Part shown: positions 1 to 8,402 of the stretch, piece after piece
Numbering within the stretch: position 1 is the stretch's first letter
How the letters are laid out: the number at the start of each line of letters is the position of its first letter
From: a virus
Reading direction: 5' to 3' (one strand)
Virus record (IMG/VR): IMGVR_UViG_3300045999_001639
Coordinates: 1 to 31,438 of that record
Length of the DNA stretch: 31,438 nucleotides
Notes under the pieces: model-generated
The model's input: only the letters and a program-made list of their open reading frames with translations
Databases searched by the model: none
Told to the model about the DNA's origin: nothing
Made by a program: the position numbers and the translations under genes

Positions 1-1
1 A

Positions 2-787
2 ACTGTAGATTTTGGCGGCGCAGTATTCGCTGACACAATCGGTTATGGGCTTGCTGGTCTTTTAGGTTCAGTTGCAACTACAGGCGCATCAGCACCATAT
101 ACACACACAATTTCTCTAAAGAACAGCCTTGTATCAGGCGCAGATGACCAGCCAATTTCTTACACATTGACTGACTTCTATGCCGCAGATGTTCGCTCAT
201 ACCCAGGTTGCCAGTTCTCAGACTTCTCATTGAAGTTCAACGCAGACGGCATGTTGGAATATGACACAAAGACAACTGGTTGGGCATCAACAGCAGTTTC
301 AGACCCAACACCATCATTCTCAACAGTTCTTCCTACACCAGTATGGCGTGGCACTGTTTCAATCGGTGGTTCAGCAGTGTCTAATGCAATGACAGGCAAC
401 ATTGACATGAAGCGCAATGTGACACCTGTTTACGGCATTTCAAGCACACAAAATCCTTACAACATCTTCCTTGGTCCTATTGAAGTTATGGGCAAAATTA
501 CATTCATTATGGAAGATGACACAGAACTAACTCGCTTTCTAAGCAACTCACAACCAGCAATTGTTCTGAATTGGGCTTACGGCGCAGGAGCGGCGGCAGT
601 TCAAATCCAAGCAACAATTACTAAGGGTGCTTACACAGCCGCAGTAATTGAGCGTGGGGAAGATTTTGTTCAAGTAACAATTGACCTTAACGGTCAAGGC
701 AATACAACAGATGCAGGTTCAACTGGCGGTTTCTCACCTATTAAGTGGGTTCTCCAGAACGCTAAAGCATCTGGCACATACGCCTAA
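2..787 (+). CDS. Major tail tube protein, 5' end missing
   Basis: The frame is open from base 2, so the gene begins outside the window; 261 residues are present. The internal TTG at 167 is not a credible start because the protein continues in frame upstream. The sequence is rich in beta-strand, Thr, Ser and Gly, lacks cysteine-rich or helical regions, and ends in a run typical of tail tube subunits. It sits directly before a strong terminator and the tail-assembly chaperone pair, the normal place of the siphovirus tail tube gene. Function is inferred from position and overall character, with no diagnostic motif. It would polymerise into the tail tube around the tape measure protein. A separate decoration protein is less likely. 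Confidence 0.72.
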   Translation, partial: TVDFGGAVFADTIGYGLAGLLGSVATTGASAPYTHTISLKNSLVSGADDQPISYTLTDFYAADVRSYPGCQFSDFSLKFNADGMLEYDTKTTGWASTAVSDPTPSFSTVLPTPVWRGTVSIGGSAVSNAMTGNIDMKRNVTPVYGISSTQNPYNIFLGPIEVMGKITFIMEDDTELTRFLSNSQPAIVLNWAYGAGAAAVQIQATITKGAYTAAVIERGEDFVQVTIDLNGQGNTTDAGSTGGFSPIKWVLQNAKASGTYA

Positions 788-796
788 ATAGTTCCA

Positions 797-851
797 GAGT
801 AGATGGGTTGGTTGATAGCGAACGCCTTCCCGCTATCCCGCCCATCTACTC
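797..851 (+). terminator. Two-tier hairpin terminator after the tail tube gene
   Basis: An 11-bp perfect outer stem, GAGTAGATGGG (797-807) with CCCATCTACTC (841-851), encloses a 7-bp inner stem, GATAGCG (814-820) with CGCTATC (831-837). CCTTTT follows. It begins 10 bases after the tail tube stop codon, so it probably limits transcription past, or protects the 3' end of, an abundant structural mRNA. Confidence 0.82.
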
Positions 852-895
852 CTTTTAAGTTATGATGTAAGGAAGGCAAACTATTAGGAGGCAAA
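851..895 (+). promoter_or_regulatory. TATGATGTAA element and RBS before the tail-assembly chaperones
   Basis: Just after the terminator lies CTCCTTTT, then TTATGATGTAA (860-870), then AGGAGGCAAA before the ATG at 896. TATGAT (861-866) fits a -10 box, but no -35 box is visible because the hairpin occupies that place. Almost the same arrangement recurs at 13248-13294, which is the main support for a regulatory role. Confidence 0.5.
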
Positions 896-1249
896 ATGTC
901 AAAAAAAGTTACACTGCCATCAGGCGCAACAGTTACATTGAAAGACCCATCTTCACTACGCGTTAAAGACCGTAAGCGCGTTCTTAAATCAGCAGAAGTA
1001 GAAGGCGGCGATTTATCACGCGCTCTTGCTTTAGGTGATGCTCTTATTGCAATGCTTGTTGAAGATTGGTCATTTGATTTTCTTATTCCAGCAATTAAAA
1101 TTGACAATCTTGATGAATTAGAAATGAAAGATTATGACGCTTTAGTTGATGAAACTAAAGATGCTCAGAAGTTTTTGTTTCCTAACCTGGCTGAAACACC
1201 AGAAACAGAGGCAGACCCAAAAGCGCTTTCAGGCAACTCCAACGCCTAA
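896..1249 (+). CDS. Tail assembly chaperone, upstream frame (gpG-like)
   Basis: A 117-residue acidic protein starts at ATG 896 behind a strong AGGAGG site. Small acidic helical proteins between the tail tube and tape measure genes are the tail-assembly chaperones of siphoviruses; they bind the tape measure protein during tail assembly and are absent from the virion. Near its 3' end, at 1216-1222, is a canonical C-CCA-AAA slippery heptamer in the correct frame. Ribosomes slipping back one base there would read on into the next frame and make a longer G-T-type product. The family call rests on position, size and the frameshift signal. Confidence 0.8.
   Translation: MSKKVTLPSGATVTLKDPSSLRVKDRKRVLKSAEVEGGDLSRALALGDALIAMLVEDWSFDFLIPAIKIDNLDELEMKDYDALVDETKDAQKFLFPNLAETPETEADPKALSGNSNA
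1216..1222 (+). other. Programmed -1 frameshift site (CCCAAAA)
   Basis: Reading-frame codons here are GAC CCA AAA GCG, so the heptamer C CCA AAA fits X XXY YYZ. After slippage the codons read CCC AAA AGC GCT TTC, leading into an open -1 frame that runs to 1446. The zero frame stops at 1249. This matches the conserved tail-assembly chaperone frameshift of double-stranded DNA phages. Confidence 0.8.
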
Positions 1250-1446
1250 AGTGGATTTTGGAGGGTGGAGAACGCCATGAAGCGTTTGAATATCCTGATG
1301 AACAGATGTATTACTTTAATATGGCTGACCGCTTTGGGTGGACACCAGAACAGGTAGATAATCTTCCAGCAGGAACGGCAGATTGGTTATTAGCAATTGC
1401 TAATACTGTAGAGAGCGTAAAGGCAGACAGGTCTAGAGGTGAGTAA
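1222..1446 (+). CDS. Tail assembly chaperone, -1 frame extension (gpT-like)
   Basis: This is the -1 frame segment expected to be fused to residue 109 of the upstream chaperone, adding 74 residues for a product of about 183. An independent start would have to be the TTG at 1258 within TTTTGGAGGG, with no separate Shine-Dalgarno site upstream, which favours frameshift expression. The segment carries aromatic and acidic residues such as EQMYYFNMADRFGWTPEQV and ends SRGE, reminiscent of T-type domains that bind the tape measure. Its stop overlaps the next start (TAATG). Confidence 0.75.
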   Translation, partial: SAFRQLQRLKWILEGGERHEAFEYPDEQMYYFNMADRFGWTPEQVDNLPAGTADWLLAIANTVESVKADRSRGE

Positions 1447-1877
1447 TGGCAGGTTCAGTCCGTATTACTAATCTAGCCCAAGTGCTTGCAGGCTTTGATG
1501 CTACAGAGGACCAATATGAAAAAGCCGCGCAATACGCAATTACCATAACTGGTTTGGCTGTTGAACGGCAGGCAAAAATAAATGCCAACACTGGCACACA
1601 TAAAAAAGGAGAACCGCGTTCTGGCGGCCCTGGCCCAAATGTTGTAACAGGTAATTTGCGCCGTTCTATTACAACGCAATCCCGTTACGGATTTGGCACT
1701 TACATTGCTGAAGTTAGTGCAACAATGTCTTACGCCCGTCATGTTGAATTAGGCGGCCCTAATTGGAAACCTGGCGTAAAATATCCATTCTTAGGTCCTG
1801 CGGCTAACTCACTGAAAGACAGTGGGAAATTGTCTAGAACCTTTACACTTGCACTTGCATCTAAACTGAGGGGATAA
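1446..1877 (+). CDS. HK97 gp10-like tail completion/neck protein
   Basis: The 143-residue protein has an N-terminal helical part, then a basic Gly/Pro-rich stretch and TGNLRRSI, and then SYARHVELGG...YPFLGPA. This last pattern (YA..VE.G followed by PFL.PA) is typical of the HK97 gp10 family of tail-completion or head-tail joining proteins. Its place after the chaperones and immediately before the tape measure is slightly unusual, since this family is more often found before the tail tube gene. The start ATG overlaps the preceding stop codon, implying translational coupling. Confidence 0.72.
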   Translation: MAGSVRITNLAQVLAGFDATEDQYEKAAQYAITITGLAVERQAKINANTGTHKKGEPRSGGPGPNVVTGNLRRSITTQSRYGFGTYIAEVSATMSYARHVELGGPNWKPGVKYPFLGPAANSLKDSGKLSRTFTLALASKLRG

Positions 1878-1880
1878 GGA

Positions 1881-4607
1881 ATGGCATCATCAATCCCACC
1901 AATCCTGGTCCAACTTCAAGCAGATGTATCTCAACTTAAAGCAGGAATGGCGCAGGCTGAGGCATCTCTTAAAGGTTTAGACGGAACCGTTGCTACAACA
2001 AGCAACAAAATGAGTTCTTTTGTAGGCAATCTTAAAAGAGTAGGCGCGGCTATGGGAGCCACATTTGCCGCTACCCAAGTTGTTTCTTTTGCTAAAGAAT
2101 CAATTATGGCGGCATCAAATACGGCTGAAGCACTTTCTAAAGTGGGCGTTGTCTTTGGCAATAACTCTAAAGAAATTGAAGAATGGGCGGCTGGCGCAAC
2201 TGCTAATTTTGGTATGTCAGAGCGTAGTGCGCTTACTGCCGTTGGAACTTTTGGTAACTTGTTTGACGCATTTGGCCTTGGTGAAGGCGATACAAAGAAT
2301 TTTGCTAAATCATTAACTGAACTTGCCGTTGATATGGCTTCATTCAATGATATGCCTGTTGATGACGCATTACAGGCTTTGCGTTCTGGTTTATCTGGTG
2401 AAACAGAACCTATGAAAAAGTTTGGTTCTGTTCTTTCTGAAACTCGCTTAAAAACTGAGGCTTTATCTCTTGGGCTTATTAAAAATACTAAAGAAGCGCT
2501 AGACCCTGCGGCTAAAGCGCAAGCGGCTTACGCATTGATTATGAAAGATACTGCTAGACAACAAGGCGATTATGACCGCACCGCAGGAGGAACCGCTAAC
2601 ACTATGCGCCGCGTTGCCGCAGAAATGGATAACGCTAAGGTTGCAATTGGTCAAGGCTTGCTTCCTGTATTTAACGCACTTCTAAAAGTTATGGAATTTG
2701 GAATTGTCCCTGTTCTTAAAGCAGTAGGAAAATTTCTCAAAGAAAACTCCACAGCAGTTGCAACATTTGGCGCGGTCTTAGCGGCTGGCGCTGTTATCTG
2801 GGGTGTTTACACATTGGCTATTAACGCGGCAACAATCGCTACTAAAGTTTGGACAGCAGTAACAAAAGCAAACCCTATTGGCCTTATTATTACAGCCGTT
2901 GCTCTACTTGCGGCTGGCATTGCAACTCTATGGAAACGCAGTGAAACATTTCGCAATGTAATTATTTCTGTAGCCAAAGTTGCTATCAAGGCTTTTGCTT
3001 CTATTGTGCCTATGGTTGGGCAAGTATTTGAAGCAATACTTAAAATAGTAACAGGACCTATGAGATTATTTTTAGGCGCTTTATCCAAATTACCTGGAGT
3101 GGGTAAATACGCTAAAGGCGCTTTAGACATGATAAATGGCGGCTTAAATGGCATTTCTGATTTTGCTGATAGCGCGGCTAAGAAAGCAACTGGCCTTATC
3201 GCAACCTTGGATAAAGTTGGTAAGCAAGCAGGCACAACCGCAGATAAAGTAAACAATGCAACCCAAGGTGTTAAAGACAAAGGCGCTGGCAAAGGCAAAG
3301 GCGGCGGCGTATCTACTAAAGATTTAGAGGCTATCAAAAAGGCTCAAACTGCTTTTGATGAGGACATGTTAAAAGCAAGAGAAAGATACGCAGAACAAAT
3401 TGCTGATGCTGAAAAAGATTACGCTAAAGCACAAATAGAAATACGCAAAGACAATGCCAAAGAACTTATTGACATTGCAAAAGATTATTCTGCAAAAGTT
3501 AAAGACATTGAGGCTAACCTTCAAGAGAAATTAACAAGCCTACGCGCTGACGCAGATAAGAAACGCGCTGACCTGACTAAGCAAGCGGCTGACAAACAAA
3601 TGTCTATTATTCAGCAATCTATTGACCGTTTGCGTGGGGCATTTGCTACGGGTGCGGCGTTTAGTATTTCTGATTTATTCAAAGGCAAGACATCTGGCGG
3701 CTTTTTAGAGTCAATGAAGAAGCAATTAGCAGATGCTAAAGCGCTACAAGAAGGTGCGGCTTTTCTATCAGGGCAAGGTTATGCACAAACATTTATTGAA
3801 GAAGTAGTAAAGGCTGGCCCTACTGCTGGCTTAGACATGATAAATGAACTTAAAAAGGCAACGCCAGAACAACAAAAAGTTATTCAAGAAACTTTTATGG
3901 ATTTGGAAAGTATTCAAGACACAGGTTTAGACTCACTTGCTAAGTCTATGAATAACGGCGCTAACCTGGCTACATCTCAATTGCGTGAGGCTTATGACCA
4001 AGTAGCAATTGACCTAAAAAATTCTTTGGCTGAAGTAGATGCTGAACTTAAAACAAGCATGGCTGAGGCTAACGCTGATTATTTGAAGGCTATGACTGAG
4101 GCGGCAACTGTTCGTGATGAACGCATTGCTGAGTCTATGGCTAAAATGGAAGAAGCGCTTGCGGCGGCTAAGGCTAAATATGATGAAGCGCTTGCTGATG
4201 CTTCTGCTACCTTACAAAAATCTCTTAATGAGGCTATGAAGGCTTTTGAAAAATCTATTGAGGCTACTAGCGTTTCAACAACTCAAAAAATTAAGTTACT
4301 TAAAACTCAACTTGCTGAAGTAGCGGCTTTGATGGCTTCATTACAAACTGCTCAGGCAAATGCGGCGGCTTTAGCATCTAAATCTGCTACTGACAAATAC
4401 GCTGACATTGGTTTCAAAAATGCCGCCGCTAACGCAACCAAATCTGCGCCTACAACCAATAACAACATTGCAATTACAGGTGTCAATATGGCTGACCCAA
4501 AAAAGATTGCATCAGATGTGGTAAACGGAATTAAATACGGTAGCGCAGTAACAGTAAATACACCTAGTAGAACATCTTCACAAATTGCCGCTTTAAGGGA
4601 CCGATAA
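1881..4607 (+). CDS. Tail tape measure protein
   Basis: At 908 residues this is the longest gene in the window. The N-terminal region is Ala-rich and helical and resembles phage TMP domains (LQADVSQLKAGMAQAEASL, GEALSKV-like repeats, SGLSGETEPMKKFGS). Two hydrophobic stretches at about residues 291-315 and 331-350 are the usual membrane-insertion segments. A Gly/Lys linker near 467 is followed by long charged coiled coils (about 480-590 and 700-850) rich in Ala, Lys, Asp and Glu. It sets tail length and helps DNA enter the cell. No peptidase or transglycosylase motif is obvious. The start ATG at 1881 has a GGGGATAAGGA ribosome site. Confidence 0.93.
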   Translation: MASSIPPILVQLQADVSQLKAGMAQAEASLKGLDGTVATTSNKMSSFVGNLKRVGAAMGATFAATQVVSFAKESIMAASNTAEALSKVGVVFGNNSKEIEEWAAGATANFGMSERSALTAVGTFGNLFDAFGLGEGDTKNFAKSLTELAVDMASFNDMPVDDALQALRSGLSGETEPMKKFGSVLSETRLKTEALSLGLIKNTKEALDPAAKAQAAYALIMKDTARQQGDYDRTAGGTANTMRRVAAEMDNAKVAIGQGLLPVFNALLKVMEFGIVPVLKAVGKFLKENSTAVATFGAVLAAGAVIWGVYTLAINAATIATKVWTAVTKANPIGLIITAVALLAAGIATLWKRSETFRNVIISVAKVAIKAFASIVPMVGQVFEAILKIVTGPMRLFLGALSKLPGVGKYAKGALDMINGGLNGISDFADSAAKKATGLIATLDKVGKQAGTTADKVNNATQGVKDKGAGKGKGGGVSTKDLEAIKKAQTAFDEDMLKARERYAEQIADAEKDYAKAQIEIRKDNAKELIDIAKDYSAKVKDIEANLQEKLTSLRADADKKRADLTKQAADKQMSIIQQSIDRLRGAFATGAAFSISDLFKGKTSGGFLESMKKQLADAKALQEGAAFLSGQGYAQTFIEEVVKAGPTAGLDMINELKKATPEQQKVIQETFMDLESIQDTGLDSLAKSMNNGANLATSQLREAYDQVAIDLKNSLAEVDAELKTSMAEANADYLKAMTEAATVRDERIAESMAKMEEALAAAKAKYDEALADASATLQKSLNEAMKAFEKSIEATSVSTTQKIKLLKTQLAEVAALMASLQTAQANAAALASKSATDKYADIGFKNAAANATKSAPTTNNNIAITGVNMADPKKIASDVVNGIKYGSAVTVNTPSRTSSQIAALRDR

Positions 4608-5465
4608 ATGCCAGCCGTAATTCAAAATTATTCATTTTCTTTTAACGGACAAGTTTTTGGTGGCACTGGTTCGCCTTATCAAATTCAATCTGTAGATGGT
4701 TTAGAAAGCCTGCCTAGTATCCGTAATCAAGATGACAACCGTGGTTACGCAGATGGCATGTTCTCAGGCCGTGATTTTTATGGTGGCAGAACTATTAGCA
4801 TAATCTTTCTTACTTTGGCTTCTTCTGGCGCTTCAGCCCAAGCCAATTACAACACCATTCAACAGGTCCTACAAGCCCAACAGAGCGGCACAACGCCTCT
4901 TTATTTCATATTGTCTAACGCGGCAGGTGAACAGGTCATAAACGCCCGTGTGCGCGGTCTTAGGACTACCGTGGACCCTGACTACACCTACGGATACATT
5001 GTTTCCCAAGTTGAATTTTTTTGCCCTGACCCGCTTTATTACAACAGTAATATTCAAACAGCCACATTGCTTTACACACCACCTACAGGCCGCATCTATG
5101 ACCGCACTTACAATGTAACTTATGGTGGCGGTTCCGTAATTATTTCCACAACAATTAGCAATACAGGTTGGGCAACTACTTATCCAACTATTGCAATTAG
5201 TGGACCTATTACTAACCCAACCGTAGGCAATACAACTGAGAACAAGGCGCTTAATTTTGTAGGCACATACAGTTCTTCAGATATTTTGCTTGTGGACCTG
5301 TATAACAGAGTAATCACACTCAATGGAAGCCCTGCGCGTAATACACTAATCTCTGGTGAATGGTTTTCTGCACAACCAGGTAATAATGAATTTTACCTGA
5401 CTGGAACAGGAACATTGGCTGGCACTACCCAAGCGGTTGTCACATGGCAATCAGCGTTTGTTTAG
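4608..5465 (+). CDS. Distal tail protein (Dit-like)
   Basis: This 285-residue beta-rich protein starts one base after the tape measure stop codon. The opening FSFNGQVFGG, a central GRDFYGGRTISIIF and the FFCPDPLYYNSN motif near residue 140 fit the siphovirus distal tail family: an N-terminal ring-forming half followed by a C-terminal jelly-roll. Dit forms the hub ring that joins the tail tube to the baseplate and fibres. The following genes are all candidate baseplate or fibre proteins, as expected. Confidence 0.82.
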   Translation: MPAVIQNYSFSFNGQVFGGTGSPYQIQSVDGLESLPSIRNQDDNRGYADGMFSGRDFYGGRTISIIFLTLASSGASAQANYNTIQQVLQAQQSGTTPLYFILSNAAGEQVINARVRGLRTTVDPDYTYGYIVSQVEFFCPDPLYYNSNIQTATLLYTPPTGRIYDRTYNVTYGGGSVIISTTISNTGWATTYPTIAISGPITNPTVGNTTENKALNFVGTYSSSDILLVDLYNRVITLNGSPARNTLISGEWFSAQPGNNEFYLTGTGTLAGTTQAVVTWQSAFV

Positions 5466-5473
5466 GAGAATAA

Positions 5474-6187
5474 ATGACACTTGTTACACCTCCAAGTTGG
5501 TTACAAGCGGGAAGTTATCCTGCTGAAAGTGACCGTCTTACTACACAGGCTCTTTATGCCACAACAGGCATCATTGGTTCTTCTTCTCTTGCTGTAACCC
5601 AAAACTCTCCTGCTGGTATGTCCGTCAGAGTTGCGGCAGGGTGGGCCGCAATTATTGGAACAACCCAAGCAAACATGGGCGCTTATGTTGCATACAATGA
5701 CGCACAAGCAACTCTTACCGTTACAACAGCAGACCCAACAAACCCACGCATTGACCGCGTAGTTGTCACAGTTCGTGATGCTTATTACACAGGCGCTTTT
5801 AATGATGTGATTTTTCAAGTTCTTGCTGGAACTCCTGCTGGTTCACCAACTGCGCCAGCCGTTCCTGCAAACTCAATTAGCCTTGCAACAATCGCAGTAG
5901 GAGCGGCAGTTACATCAATTCTTACTGCAAACATTACGGATACCCGTGTAGAAGTAACCACCAATTTACCTGTTGGTGACATTACTGCCGTAACAGCAGG
6001 AACAGGTTTAAGTGGTGGTGGAACAAGCGGTGCAGTTACACTTAACTTAGCCAATACAGCAGTATCAGCAGGAAGTTATACTACTGCCAACATAACTGTT
6101 GATGCACAAGGTAGAATTACTGCGGCTTCAACAGGAGTAGCCGCAACAGACGCAACACCAACCGTATTCATGCTGATGGGAGCATAA
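5474..6187 (+). CDS. Minor tail/baseplate protein with fibre-type C-terminus
   Basis: The protein has 237 residues and starts at ATG 5474 behind TTTAGGAGAATAA. Residues 1-165 form a compact beta-rich domain (WLQAGSYPAESDR, PRIDRVVVTVRD, ITDTRVE) that I recognise as a recurrent actinophage minor tail domain. The C-terminal part contains GDITAVTAGTGLSGGG, a common tail-fibre shaft motif, which recurs at residue level in the fibre gene at 28348. It probably sits at the tail tip. The exact role is not shown by sequence. Confidence 0.62.
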   Translation: MTLVTPPSWLQAGSYPAESDRLTTQALYATTGIIGSSSLAVTQNSPAGMSVRVAAGWAAIIGTTQANMGAYVAYNDAQATLTVTTADPTNPRIDRVVVTVRDAYYTGAFNDVIFQVLAGTPAGSPTAPAVPANSISLATIAVGAAVTSILTANITDTRVEVTTNLPVGDITAVTAGTGLSGGGTSGAVTLNLANTAVSAGSYTTANITVDAQGRITAASTGVAATDATPTVFMLMGA

Positions 6188-6190
6188 CAA

Positions 6191-6520
6191 ATGCCAACAA
6201 ATTACAAAGTGCTAGGGCAATCAAACCCAAGCGCCACAACTCTTACAACTCTTTACACAGTTCCTTCTGCAACTGAGGCTGTTATTTCTAGCATTGTTGT
6301 AGCCAACCTTGCGGCAACAACAGCAACATTTAGAATTGCTGTTCGCCCTGACGGTGCTTCAATTGCTAACTCTCAATATGTCGGTTATGACATCACTGTT
6401 GGTGCATCTGACTCAACAGTTCTTACACTAGGTATCACAATGAACGCGGCAGATGTTCTTTCTGTTTACGCTTCAACTGCTACCGTTACTTTCTCAGCGT
6501 TTGGTAGCGAGATTTCCTAA
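6191..6520 (+). CDS. Small beta-rich tail protein
   Basis: A 109-residue protein with almost no charged residues, rich in Ala, Thr, Val and Ser. Alternating hydrophobic strands (VLGQSNPSATTLTTLYTVPS, VISSIVVANLAA, TFRIAVRP, YDITVGASDSTVLTLG) suggest a single beta-sandwich. It lies between a minor tail protein and a glycine-rich fibre, so it is probably a virion-surface or fibre-associated component. I do not recognise a characterised family. Confidence 0.5.
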   Translation: MPTNYKVLGQSNPSATTLTTLYTVPSATEAVISSIVVANLAATTATFRIAVRPDGASIANSQYVGYDITVGASDSTVLTLGITMNAADVLSVYASTATVTFSAFGSEIS

Positions 6521-6523
6521 ACA

Positions 6524-7414
6524 ATGTCTATTAAATCCATCAAAAACGGAACCCGTAGCATTTCTATGCTAGTGGGTAATTCTGCATATATTCCTGTAGT
6601 TGCCGCAACTGGTGGAAATGAAATACAAACAATTGGTAGCACTAAATATCATGTGTTCACTTCATCAGGAACTTTTACTGTAACTAATGCTGGACCAGGA
6701 ACAATTAGTGTTATGTCTGCTGGTAGCGGTGGCGGTGGCGGTTCTGGTTATGGTGGTGGCGGCGGTGCTGGAGAATTAGATTTATTTGGAACAGTTGCTA
6801 TTACTGCTACTGGTTATTCTGTAACCATTGGTGCTGGTGGTGCTGGTGGTGCAAGTTATGGTTTAAGAGGAACATCAGGCAATACTTCAAGTTTTGCATC
6901 AAGCGTTACTTCTCTTGGTGGTGGTGGTGGTGGTGCTGATACTACAAAAAATGGAATTGCTGGAGGTTCAGGTGGAGGCGGTTCACAAACGCCTAGTGCT
7001 GGCGGTAGCGCAAGTGGTAGCAATACAAATGCTGGTGGAAGTGGATTAGGAGCGCCAGGTTACACAAGCGGTGGTGGTGGTGGCGCAACAGCCGCAGGAG
7101 CAAATGCTCCTTCTACTAGCACTTCAGGAGCAGGTGGTCAGGGTTACACTTTAACTGCAATTGACGCTAATTTAACAAGTGCAAATTTTACTTCTTTATC
7201 AGGAATGACTGTTATCAATTCAGGCGGTGGTGCAGGCGCGCAATCTGGTTACACAGCATCTTCAGGTGGAACAGGTGCAGGTAACGGTTCTTCAACATCA
7301 GGGGGAACTAATGCAACTTCTTATGGTTCAGGTGGCGGTGGCAGTGCAGGAGCATCAGGTTTAACTGGTGGTAACGGTCAATCAGGCGTTGTAATTATTA
7401 AGTATGCGGTTTAG
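6524..7414 (+). CDS. Glycine-rich tail fibre/adhesin-like protein 1
   Basis: The 296-residue protein starts with a short module (SIKNGTRSISMLVGNSAYIPVV) shared with the two other glycine-rich proteins at 7424 and 9508. A strand-rich segment (YHVFTSSGTFTVTNAG) follows, then about 200 residues of poly-Gly runs with Ser, Ala and Thr, ending SGVVIIKYAV. This is the glycine-rich domain of phage receptor-binding proteins, which packs polyglycine-II helices in distal adhesins. Location after Dit and minor tail genes supports a fibre role. Receptor and oligomeric state cannot be read from sequence. Confidence 0.72.
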   Translation: MSIKSIKNGTRSISMLVGNSAYIPVVAATGGNEIQTIGSTKYHVFTSSGTFTVTNAGPGTISVMSAGSGGGGGSGYGGGGGAGELDLFGTVAITATGYSVTIGAGGAGGASYGLRGTSGNTSSFASSVTSLGGGGGGADTTKNGIAGGSGGGGSQTPSAGGSASGSNTNAGGSGLGAPGYTSGGGGGATAAGANAPSTSTSGAGGQGYTLTAIDANLTSANFTSLSGMTVINSGGGAGAQSGYTASSGGTGAGNGSSTSGGTNATSYGSGGGGSAGASGLTGGNGQSGVVIIKYAV

Positions 7415-7423
7415 GGGACAACT

Positions 7424-8338
7424 ATGAGTATCTCTAGCGTAAAAACAGGTTTGATTGTTGATGAATTTTTAGCGGGTAACGCTTTCTATAATCCTGTTCC
7501 TCCAACAGTTACACTTTTGCAAATTGCAGGTGGTGGTGGCGGTGCTGGCGGTTCTTCATCTGGTGGATTAGGCGGCGGTGGCGGTGGCGCTGGCGGATAC
7601 ATTTCTACTACAGCCTCAATAACTTCTGGAACTACTTACACAATTACAGTTGGTGCTGGAGGCGCAGGAACAGCAAGAGATACTGGCGTAGGAGCAAACG
7701 GAAATAACAGTTCTGCTTTAGGTGCTACAACTTCTGTTGGTGGCGGCGGCGGCGGTTACGCTGGAGTTGGTCAAAACGGCGGTTCTGGTGGTGGTGGCGC
7801 GGCTGGCAACAACACAGTAAGGGCTGGCGGAACTGCTACATCAGGTCAAGGTTTTGCAGGAGGTAGCGGTGGTAGGGCTACTGGTGGTAACGGCGGTGCA
7901 GGTGGTGGAGGTGGTTCTAGCGCTGTAGGAGCAAGCACTTCACGGGCTTGTAACACTTATGGATATAACGGTGGCGCTGGAAGTGCATCATCAATTACTG
8001 GAACTTCTGTTACCCGCGCAGGTGGCGGTGGCGGCGGTTCTATGTGCGGTGATTTGGGCGGATTGGGCGGTTCAGGCGGGGGTGGAGTAGGCGGTAGGGG
8101 AGTTGCAAACTTAACTGCTGGAACGGCTGGAACAGTAAACACAGGCTCAGGCGGCGGTGGTGGTGGCGGTAGAGGTTGCAACGGTTCTTCTGCTGGCGGT
8201 AATGGCGGTTCAGGAATAATAGTTATTAGTTATTCTGATATTTATTCAAGCGCGTCTAGCGTTACTGGCGGAACTCTAACTACTTCAGGCGGCAACAAGA
8301 TTTATACTTTTTTAACATCAGGCTCAATAGTTTGGTAA
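7424..8338 (+). CDS. Glycine-rich tail fibre/adhesin-like protein 2
   Basis: A 304-residue paralogue of the preceding protein. It begins SISSVKTGLIVDEFLAGNAFYNPVPP, then poly-Gly tracts separated by short strand segments such as YTITVGAGGAG, and ends with a non-glycine cap (IIVISYSDIYSSA...GNKIYTFLTSGSIVW). The cap closely matches that of the third paralogue. Three cysteines in the glycine region are unusual for this type of domain. The N-terminal module probably docks on the tail while the polyglycine region binds the host surface. Confidence 0.72.
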   Translation: MSISSVKTGLIVDEFLAGNAFYNPVPPTVTLLQIAGGGGGAGGSSSGGLGGGGGGAGGYISTTASITSGTTYTITVGAGGAGTARDTGVGANGNNSSALGATTSVGGGGGGYAGVGQNGGSGGGGAAGNNTVRAGGTATSGQGFAGGSGGRATGGNGGAGGGGGSSAVGASTSRACNTYGYNGGAGSASSITGTSVTRAGGGGGGSMCGDLGGLGGSGGGGVGGRGVANLTAGTAGTVNTGSGGGGGGGRGCNGSSAGGNGGSGIIVISYSDIYSSASSVTGGTLTTSGGNKIYTFLTSGSIVW

Positions 8339-8402
8339 AAGCGGGGTTCTTTACTTATCATCTTTAAGAAGGTAAGTTTTGATAATGAACCTAGGAGGCG
8401 CT

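Noticed and set aside
2807-3337. 176-residue minus-strand open frame within the tape measure gene
   Set aside because: Long opposite frame of an Ala-rich helical gene; low-complexity protein, no start signal.
7957-8181. Proline-rich minus-strand open frame
   Set aside because: It is the complement of polyglycine codons of the fibre gene; proline runs are expected and no ribosome site is present.
6720-8220. GGT/GGC-rich tract as a DNA minisatellite
   Set aside because: The repeats follow glycine codons in frame with no fixed DNA period.
8341-8380. Terminator after the second glycine-rich gene
   Set aside because: Only short, imperfect pairings (ACTTA/TAAGT) and no T-run behind them.
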